In this document: in pieces, positions 1 through 4,789 of the stretch
Layout of the letters: the number at the start of each line of letters is the position of its first letter
Position numbering within the stretch: position 1 is the stretch's first letter
Notes under the pieces: generated by a model
The model's input: only the letters and a program-made list of their open reading frames with translations
The model's database searches: none
Told to the model about the DNA's origin: nothing
Program-made: the position numbers and the translations under genes
Origin: JBEKEX01 sp050013615
GTDB taxonomy: Bacteria > Chloroflexota > Anaerolineae > Anaerolineales > Anaerolineaceae
NCBI GenBank assembly: GCA_050013615.1
Contig: JBEKEX010000157.1
Coordinates: 1 to 6,247, forward strand
Reading direction: 5' to 3'
Length of the DNA: 6,247 nt

Positions 1-808
1 AACCGGGTTTCATGGCCAGTTCGACGTTGGCGATGCCCGGCCCCTCGTCGACTGCTTCGATTGAAATTTGATGCGATTCGATCTCTGTCCTGATGGTTCC
101 ACCATTATTGGTGTGGATGATCAGGTTCATCTCGGCTTCATACACCGCGATACCGCAGCGGCGTGCAATTTGCGGATTGGCTCCCAGGCGCAAGAGGGCG
201 CGCTTGATCTGGCTGGAAGCTGCCCCGCCGTTGGTAAAATCCTTTGGTTTAATTCTGTAGCGCAGGATGAGACTGGTTCGATCCGATTCGATGTCCTCGA
301 ACAGGTGGCTGGCACGATACCGGCGAATTTCTTCGACCTGGTAATCTTTTTGTAGTGCTTTTAGGAGCCCGCTGGTTATATCCCCCTTGGTGATGATGCC
401 CACCAATTGGCCTTCTTCATTGACCACCAGAAGGCGCCCAACGCTGGCGTTGACAAATAGCTTGAGTGCTTCGATAACCGGGTCGGTCGGCCTGATCGTG
501 ATCAATTTTGCCGTCATATATTTGGCCACAAAAGAACGCGAATCCGATTTTCGCAGACAGTTGATCAAATCTTCCAGACTGATGACGCCCACCAGCTTGC
601 CATTTTGCAAAACGGGAGCCCCGGAAATGCGCTGGGCGCGGAACATATCAAGCACCTCGTCCATGTGCAAATCTTCGGTGACCGTGAGGGGGTTGGTGGT
701 CATCACTTCGCTAACTTTAAGCTCATAAGCAAGCTCTTCGGCACGCGTTATGTCTTCCGCAGCTTGATCGGTGATCAGTCGGCCTTTTAAAGGAAGTTGA
801 TCAGTCAT
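1..808 (-). CDS. CBS-pair protein with C-terminal anti-sigma-type ATPase (HATPase_c) domain, 3' end truncated by window
   Basis: Seen: the minus-strand frame is open from an ATG at 808-806 to the window edge, 269 codons with no stop. A GAAGGG Shine-Dalgarno-like sequence (819-814) lies 5 bases before the ATG. Residues about 32-87 and 94-150 form two CBS repeats (VMTTNPLTV, RISGAPVL, LVGVISLEDL; then YMTAKLITI, VGRLLVV, LVGIITKGDI). From about residue 180 the sequence resembles RsbW/RsbT-type ATPases: an N-box-like helix with E224, E226 and N228, and a G1 box D254-E-G-P-G258. Known: CBS pairs bind adenine nucleotides, and RsbT/W-like domains bind ATP and can phosphorylate or sequester partner proteins. 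The gene starts 25 bases after the DRTGG gene, so the two are probably one operon. Proteins of this build commonly accompany [FeFe]-hydrogenase/NuoE-F clusters. Inference: a cytosolic energy- or redox-sensing regulator. The end of the ATPase domain is missing. Certain of the domains, unsure of the role. Confidence 0.88.
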   Translation of the reverse strand, partial: MTDQLPLKGRLITDQAAEDITRAEELAYELKVSEVMTTNPLTVTEDLHMDEVLDMFRAQRISGAPVLQNGKLVGVISLEDLINCLRKSDSRSFVAKYMTAKLITIRPTDPVIEALKLFVNASVGRLLVVNEEGQLVGIITKGDITSGLLKALQKDYQVEEIRRYRASHLFEDIESDRTSLILRYRIKPKDFTNGGAASSQIKRALLRLGANPQIARRCGIAVYEAEMNLIIHTNNGGTIRTEIESHQISIEAVDEGPGIANVELAMKPG

Positions 809-833
809 GGGGACCCTTCAGGAATTAGTGGAT

Positions 834-1211
834 TCAATCACAGTCGCAAGGGCCGTTGTCCACTGGCATTTCAAGACTTGGCATTCCATTTTCGTGAAGC
901 CTGCCACATAGCTCGAACATGCCGTGTGGGGACGAAATGAGTGGAATCTGTTCTTGTATTGCCAGATCGATGGTCTCTTGCGGTGGATTTTTTGCTCGCA
1001 CAAAGATGATTGCCGCGACGTCGGCCATTTGGGCTGTCCGCACCACTTGTGGATTGCATAAGCCAGTCAGCAAGACTGCCTCAGGCTGTATCGATGCCAA
1101 TACGTCGCTCATCAAATCAGCACCACATCCCCCTTTGATTTCACGGGAAAGATCAACGCCGGGAGTTAACAATTTTCCACTAGTAATTTTTATCAGGTCT
1201 GCAACTTTCAT
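834..1211 (-). CDS. DRTGG-domain protein (small, hydrogenase-cluster type)
   Basis: A 125-residue protein. Its ATG at 1211-1209 follows AAAGG (1221-1217) with a 5-base spacer. The sequence matches the stand-alone DRTGG family: GADLMSDVLA (about residues 30-39), LLTGLCNPQVVRTAQM (about 46-61), an IIFVRAK strand, and IPLISSPHGMFELCG near the C-terminus. Known: the DRTGG domain is also found in phosphotransacetylase-type proteins and next to CBS pairs. Small stand-alone copies recur in anaerobes next to RsbW-like ATPases, PHP-domain proteins and NADH-linked [FeFe]-hydrogenase subunits. No biochemical function is firmly established. Here the next gene (25-base gap, same strand) is the CBS/ATPase protein, which fits that gene set. 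The C-terminus ends in GPCDCD, with two cysteines that could bind metal or respond to redox (inference). The family call is strong; the function is not known. Confidence 0.88.
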   Translation of the reverse strand: MKVADLIKITSGKLLTPGVDLSREIKGGCGADLMSDVLASIQPEAVLLTGLCNPQVVRTAQMADVAAIIFVRAKNPPQETIDLAIQEQIPLISSPHGMFELCGRLHENGMPSLEMPVDNGPCDCD

Positions 1212-1246
1212 AAATGCCTTTGACGGTTCTTGTCTATAAATAATAT

Positions 1247-1275
1247 AGTATATTTTACCTTAGATATGCTAAAAA
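1247..1275 (-). promoter_or_regulatory. Candidate promoter of the DRTGG-CBS/ATPase operon
   Basis: Reading the minus strand, TATACT (1252-1247, 5 of 6 to the -10 consensus) lies about 35 bases before the DRTGG start codon, in a very AT-rich stretch. A weak -35-like TTTTTA lies 17 bases upstream. Only the -10 is reasonable, and the AT richness makes chance matches likely. The 136-base divergent gap (1212-1347) holds no gene that I can see. Confidence 0.35.
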
Positions 1276-1283
1276 GGCAGCCT

Positions 1284-1311
1284 TTCACAAGGTATAACAC
1301 CATTCTATGTT
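1284..1311 (+). promoter_or_regulatory. Candidate promoter of hisS
   Basis: TTCACA (1284-1289, 5 of 6 to the -35 consensus) and TATGTT (1306-1311, 4 of 6 to the -10 consensus) are separated by 16 bases. This would place transcription start near 1318, about 30 bases before the hisS ATG. I see no T-box-like leader; the space is too short for one. The call rests on motif match and position only. Confidence 0.4.
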
Positions 1312-1347
1312 AAAATTCAAGTAAATATTTTTATCAGGCAGGTATCT

Positions 1348-2613
1348 ATGGCAAAAGCAATCATTCCGGCAGTAAAAGGGACACGGGACTTTTATCCAAT
1401 TGACATGGCTTTTCGAAGTTGGCTTTATAGAGCCATCCGCAATGTGTCTGAATCGTTTGGTTATCAGGAGTATGATGGACCGTTTATTGAGAAAGTAGAG
1501 CTGTACGCGGCAAAATCAGGGGAAGAGCTGGTCAAAGAGAATTTCATGTTCCAAGACCGCGGGGGTGAAATGGTCACCCTAAGGCCAGAATTAACACCAT
1601 CTCTCGCCCGGATGGTGGCACAACGACAAGGCGAATTGGTGTTCCCTCTGCGGTGGTGGTCGTTTGGTCCGTTTTGGCGTTATGAGCGTCCACAAAAGGG
1701 ACGAACCAGGGAATTTTTCCAATGGAATGCAGATATCATTGGTGCTAATTCGGCGGAGGCAGATGCCGAGTTGATCGTGCTATGCGCCAAATTTTTCAAA
1801 TCGGTGGGCTTATCTTCGAGCCAGGTGGGGATCCGGGTGAACGAGCGGCAATTACTGGAGGCGGAGTTTTCTCGATTGGGCATTGGTCCAGACCAAAAGA
1901 CCTTTGTCTTCCATCTACTCGACCGACGTGAGAAGATGGCCGCCGTGGAGTGGGATGCTTTTGCCTTGGAAGGCGGATTGAGCAGTGCTCAACTGGATAG
2001 CTTGAAGGGGCTGCTACAAGATAAAGACCTGTGGAAGAAATCAGATAGTCTGAAAAGAGTTTTCGAAATCGTCGCGGCGGTCGGCTTAAGCGATTATGTC
2101 ACTTACGATTCTCAAGTGATCCGCGGCTTGGATTACTACACCGGGGTGGTTTTCGAAGCCAGAGATTTGGATAAGGAAGGGCGGGCAATCCTTGGAGGAG
2201 GACATTACGATAATTTGGTCGGTGAGGTCGGCGGCGAAGCTTTGCCCGGCGTGGGCTTTGCGATGGGGGACGTCATGATCCGGCTTATTTTGGAGAAATA
2301 TGGCTGTTTGCCGAAACTCGAGGGCGCTCCGGCGTCGGTCCTTGTTACCTCTTTTGATGAAACTTTTACTGAAAAGATGTTCGCTTTAGCAACACAACTG
2401 CGAGATTATGGGTTACAGGCGATCTTGTATCCAGAATCAGCCAAGCTGCAGAAGCAATTGAAATATGCGGACCGCTTGGGAATCCGTTTTGTCGTCATCG
2501 TTGGACCCGATGAAGATGCGACAGGCAAAGCCACAATCAAGGATTTGCGGAACCGGACGCAAGAGGCGGTGGATCGTTCCGGGCTTGCGGACGCTATCAA
2601 AAGAATGCTCTAG
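1348..2613 (+). CDS. hisS: Histidyl-tRNA synthetase
   Basis: Charges tRNA-His with histidine using ATP; cytosolic, class II, normally a dimer. The 421-residue length is normal for bacterial HisRS. Visible motifs: KGTRDFYP (10-17), motif 1 region around 38-52, LRPELTP (78-84), motif 2 FWRYERPQKGRTREF (109-123), the histidine-specific HisA loop RGLDYYTG with the catalytic-type R259, HisB-like ILGGGHYDNL (281-290), and a motif 3 region at 300-315. Residues from about 327 onward form the anticodon-binding domain. This domain and the intact active-site motifs argue against the paralogue HisZ. Motif 3 reads GFAMGDVMIRL rather than the GLERL form of the E. coli enzyme, so this is a variant subgroup. 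The start is supported by AGGT at 1340-1343. The tRNA-His gene follows 58 bases after the stop, so enzyme and substrate are neighbours and may be co-transcribed in part. Confidence 0.96.
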   Translation: MAKAIIPAVKGTRDFYPIDMAFRSWLYRAIRNVSESFGYQEYDGPFIEKVELYAAKSGEELVKENFMFQDRGGEMVTLRPELTPSLARMVAQRQGELVFPLRWWSFGPFWRYERPQKGRTREFFQWNADIIGANSAEADAELIVLCAKFFKSVGLSSSQVGIRVNERQLLEAEFSRLGIGPDQKTFVFHLLDRREKMAAVEWDAFALEGGLSSAQLDSLKGLLQDKDLWKKSDSLKRVFEIVAAVGLSDYVTYDSQVIRGLDYYTGVVFEARDLDKEGRAILGGGHYDNLVGEVGGEALPGVGFAMGDVMIRLILEKYGCLPKLEGAPASVLVTSFDETFTEKMFALATQLRDYGLQAILYPESAKLQKQLKYADRLGIRFVVIVGPDEDATGKATIKDLRNRTQEAVDRSGLADAIKRML

Positions 2614-2629
2614 GTCAAATACATGCTTC

Positions 2630-2658
2630 TTGCATCAGGGCGGTGGGTGTGATAAAAT
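2630..2658 (+). promoter_or_regulatory. Candidate extended -10 promoter of tRNA-His
   Basis: TGATAAAAT at 2650-2658 is a TG-n extended -10 with TAAAAT (5 of 6 to consensus). TTGCAT (2630-2635) sits 17 bases upstream as a weak -35 (3 of 6). Start would fall near 2665, only about 7 bases before the tRNA, a plausible tRNA leader. This would let tRNA-His be made independently of hisS read-through. Confidence 0.5.
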
Positions 2659-2665
2659 CCACCGC
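2640..2665. repeat. Inverted repeat enclosing the tRNA-His -10 element
   Basis: GCGGTGG (2640-2646) and CCACCGC (2659-2665) are perfect 7-bp complements, extendable by a G-T and a T-A pair, with an 8-base loop (2649-2656) that lies inside the extended -10. There is no following run of T, so it is a poor intrinsic terminator for hisS. It could be an RNA hairpin or processing signal in read-through transcripts, an operator, or chance. Confidence 0.45.
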
Positions 2666-2671
2666 GTACAT

Positions 2672-2744
2672 GGTGGGCGTAGCTCAATGGCAGAGTGCGT
2701 GACTGTGGATCACGATGTTGAGGGTTCGACCCCCTTCGCCCACC
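2672..2744 (+). tRNA. tRNA-His (anticodon GTG)
   Basis: The full cloverleaf can be folded by eye. The acceptor stem GTGGGCG (2673-2679) pairs with CGCCCAC (2737-2743). The D stem is GCTC/GAGT. The anticodon stem CGTGA/TCACG encloses loop CTGTGGA with anticodon GTG. The T arm is GAGGG/CCCTT with loop TTCGACC. The extra G at 2672 (G-1) opposite discriminator C73 (2744) is the signature identity pair of tRNA-His and is encoded in the genome. The following bases are CCT, so the 3' CCA must be added after transcription. The gene directly follows hisS, which makes its cognate synthetase. Confidence 0.97.
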
Positions 2745-2799
2745 CCTTGACTATTTGATTTTTACAGTGTTGACTTGTTTTATTTAACCGATTAGTTGT

Positions 2800-2835
2800 T
2801 AATGGTCAGTAATGGTGTACTGACCATTATTTCTT
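2800..2835 (+). terminator. Perfect 12-bp hairpin with short T-rich tail, probable terminator after tRNA-His
   Basis: The stem runs 2800-2811 against 2818-2829 with no mismatch, around the 6-base loop ATGGTG. It is followed by TTTCTT on the plus strand. It lies 55 bases past the tRNA end and upstream of an independent promoter. The stem is only moderately GC-rich and the T tract is interrupted, so termination is likely but not certain; a regulator-binding palindrome is an alternative. Confidence 0.55.
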
Positions 2836-2884
2836 ATAAAGACATTGTTATGGAAATTGTTTTTTGCTTTCGGATCTTCAAATG

Positions 2885-2916
2885 ATCCTTTAGGACCCAA
2901 TGGAGGTCTCAAGGAT
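2885..2916 (+). other. Imperfect hairpin in the non-coding gap before the response regulator
   Basis: ATCCTT (2885-2890) pairs with AAGGAT (2911-2916). Inside it GGACC (2893-2897) pairs with GGTCT (2905-2909) with one G-T, around a 7-base loop; a small TA/C bulge separates the two stems. A T run follows about 15 bases later (2931-2935), too far for a classical terminator. The gap 2745-3043 otherwise holds no gene that I can see; it is AT-rich with short weak frames only. The role of the hairpin is unknown. Confidence 0.35.
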
Positions 2917-2998
2917 ATTGAAAACTCCCCTTTTTAATTAGATTCAAATTTACTAATATTGTAAACAGTTTGAAAAGTATGTTTGTTGTTTTCGTGTA

Positions 2999-3004
2999 TA
3001 TAAT
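2999..3004 (+). promoter_or_regulatory. Consensus -10 box upstream of the response regulator
   Basis: A perfect TATAAT lies 39 bases before the ATG at 3044. No good -35 is found at 16-18 bases; TTGAAA at 2970-2975 is too far (23-base spacer). A promoter that depends on an activator would fit this pattern, but that is inference. Confidence 0.45.
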
Positions 3005-3043
3005 TTTTCTAGAAGATGTTTTGCGTAAAAACAGGCAGGTAAA

Positions 3044-3835
3044 ATGGCTCGTTATCGAAAAAATGGAATTCTTGGCGAGGTAAAGACTCTCTCTAGAACT
3101 GCGAGAATCATGGTGGTCGATGATGACCAGGTGGCTCGGCTGTTATTGATTAAAGTTCTCGATTTGGGGGGTTACGAAACCATCGCGGTTGACAGTGGAG
3201 CAAAAGCGCTTGAAGAATTTACAAAATGTCCCTATGATCTACTGATTCTCGACTTGGAAATGCCCGGGATGAAAGGGATGGAACTGCTTGAAAAATTATT
3301 GACTGTCTACCCAGACCTACGCGTAATAATCTTAACTGCTTACGGCACTATGGACTCTGCAATCCAAGCTTTACGTTACAAAGTGAATGACTATTTGTTA
3401 AAACCGTCATCCCCTGGCAACATTCTTAAAAGTGTTCAACGGGTATTGTCACAGAAACCTAAAGCAACGACTACTTCAACACAAGAGCAGTTGGCTTATG
3501 TACCCAAGTTGATGGTTATTCAGCCTACAAAACTTACCAGGATCGATTTTGAGAAGGGTACTATCAACGATAACGCCCATCTCGTCAATCTTACACGGAC
3601 AGAAACAAAAATATTGGAATGTCTGGTAGAGAATCAGAACCGAGTGGTTTCCCATTCTGATCTTATGGAGGTGGCGCAAGGGTATCACCTGGAGACAAAC
3701 GAAGCCGCTAAGATCTTACGCCCAGTAGTATGTCGTTTGAAACAGAAACTTGCACAGATTCAAGGGGGACAACAATGGATTCATAACGTACGAGGCGTTG
3801 GCTATCTGTTTGAATTGCAAGAAGAACCCAGTTAA
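3044..3835 (+). CDS. OmpR/PhoB-family response regulator (receiver + winged helix), no kinase nearby
   Basis: A 263-residue transcription regulator. The receiver domain spans about 20-136 with all key residues: acidic pocket D26-D28, phospho-acceptor D70 in ILDLEMPG, switch T98 in ILTAYG, and K120 in LLKPS. After a Thr/Ser-rich linker (about 140-150), a winged-helix DNA-binding domain covers about 165-258, with NLTRTETKILECL and the C-terminal hairpin RGVGYLFE. Known: phosphorylation of the Asp by a sensor kinase drives dimerisation and DNA binding. No histidine kinase is encoded on either side, so it is an orphan here. The start at 3044 has AGGT (3037-3040) and leaves an unusual N-terminal extension of about 20 basic residues before the receiver; no alternative in-frame start was found inside it. 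The stop overlaps the stop of the convergent exporter gene. Its targets are unknown; the divergent or convergent neighbours are candidates only. Confidence 0.93.
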   Translation: MARYRKNGILGEVKTLSRTARIMVVDDDQVARLLLIKVLDLGGYETIAVDSGAKALEEFTKCPYDLLILDLEMPGMKGMELLEKLLTVYPDLRVIILTAYGTMDSAIQALRYKVNDYLLKPSSPGNILKSVQRVLSQKPKATTTSTQEQLAYVPKLMVIQPTKLTRIDFEKGTINDNAHLVNLTRTETKILECLVENQNRVVSHSDLMEVAQGYHLETNEAAKILRPVVCRLKQKLAQIQGGQQWIHNVRGVGYLFELQEEPS

Positions 3836-4785
3836 CCTTGGGATTGCATAGGTATATCAGTCGGTGAGATTTGTGGCGGGTTGAGCCAGGCTAGCCAACC
3901 TGTCTTTCGGCGTTTTTCAGTAGGCGGTTTATCAAAGCTCACCAAGAAAAGACTGACCAAAAGCAGGGCGGTACCAAGCCATTGTAGCGGAGAAAGTCGT
4001 TCACCGAGCCACCATTGAGCAGTAGCCATGGTAACCAGCAACTCGCCGAGGCCAAGTATGGCCGTTTGTATCCCTCCGAGATATTTCACTCCATAAAAAA
4101 GTGTTAACCTCGAAATAAAGGTAACGACCGCCAAAGCAAGCACAGGCCACCACGATGTTCCAGCTTGTGGTAAGGTACGATCGAATACCAGGTAGGCAAT
4201 TGACACGATCACGCTCATTGATAACAGTGTGTAAAAAGTTACAGTAGGCGAGGGCACTTCGTACAACACACGTTGGTTGATGATCAGATGGAGTGCATAA
4301 AGCGCTGCTGCTCCCAACATCATGCCAGCGCCAATCAAATCGATCGAATGACCGCTTGTACTGAGCAACAAGTAAACACCGGGAAGAGAAACGATCAATC
4401 TGAGAAGGGTGAGTTTTCCAATCGGCTGGCGATCTGTTAAAAGCCAAAATGCTACGAACAAAGGGTAAAAGGAATATAGCAATTGCCCAATACTCGCATC
4501 CAAGCGACTTAACGCCGCATAATAAAGTATCGATCCCAGACCATTGACAAGGCCGGCCATAAAACATCCTAGCAAACCAATAGGGTAGATATAGAAAAAG
4601 GACCGCCGGAATAGCACCATTAAAACGAACACCAACATCATCGCGATGCCGGTTCGAAATGCAACGACAGCCATGGGAGAGAACCCGCCCAAGATGGCTT
4701 GCTTTCCAAAGATGGGGGCTAGCCCTAAAAAGATAGCCGATATTATGGCGGCTTGGAGGCCATTATTTTTCCCCGAAGAGTTCAT
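3832..4785 (-). CDS. EamA/DMT-superfamily transporter (10 TM, RhaT/YdcZ-like exporter)
   Basis: A 317-residue integral membrane protein made almost wholly of hydrophobic helices. Two EamA-type repeats are visible: about residues 10-140 (opening AAIISAIFLGLAPIFGKQA, with the AFRTGIAMM helix) and about 150-287 (GAGMMLGAAALYALHLIINQ, ending in WLGERLSPLQWLGTALLLVS). The GERLSPLQWLG segment is typical of the end of the second repeat. A charged tail of about 30 residues follows. Known: such proteins export or import amino acids, nucleosides or other metabolites, and substrate cannot be read from sequence. The ATG (4785-4783) lies 4 bases after the stop of the PLP-enzyme/receiver gene with only a weak ribosome site, which suggests translational coupling in one operon. 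Export of a product of that enzyme is a reasonable but unproven guess. The stop codon shares bases with the stop of the convergent response regulator. Confidence 0.9.
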   Translation of the reverse strand: MNSSGKNNGLQAAIISAIFLGLAPIFGKQAILGGFSPMAVVAFRTGIAMMLVFVLMVLFRRSFFYIYPIGLLGCFMAGLVNGLGSILYYAALSRLDASIGQLLYSFYPLFVAFWLLTDRQPIGKLTLLRLIVSLPGVYLLLSTSGHSIDLIGAGMMLGAAALYALHLIINQRVLYEVPSPTVTFYTLLSMSVIVSIAYLVFDRTLPQAGTSWWPVLALAVVTFISRLTLFYGVKYLGGIQTAILGLGELLVTMATAQWWLGERLSPLQWLGTALLLVSLFLVSFDKPPTEKRRKTGWLAWLNPPQISPTDIPMQSQG

Positions 4786-4789
4786 ATTG

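Noticed and set aside
68..728. Plus-strand open frames at 68-355 and 387-728
   Set aside because: They lie antisense to the CBS/ATPase gene, whose minus-strand frame has clear domain motifs; the plus-strand proteins show no recognisable family and no ribosome site.
919..1239. Plus-strand open frame of 106 codons
   Set aside because: Antisense shadow of the DRTGG gene and would run over its start and promoter; no motif.
1348..2613. HisZ (ATP-phosphoribosyltransferase regulatory paralogue) as an alternative to HisS
   Set aside because: The HisA loop with R259, an intact motif 2 and a C-terminal anticodon-binding domain are present; HisZ lacks the last.
2640..2665. GC-rich hairpin after hisS as an intrinsic terminator
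   Set aside because: No T run follows, and it overlaps a better-supported extended -10 promoter for the tRNA.
2465..2758. Plus-strand open frame running from inside hisS through the tRNA-His gene
   Set aside because: Out of frame with hisS and includes the whole tRNA; no protein family visible.
4001..4567. Minus-strand 188-codon frame
   Set aside because: Alternate frame of the EamA transporter; composition is not membrane-like and no family is visible.
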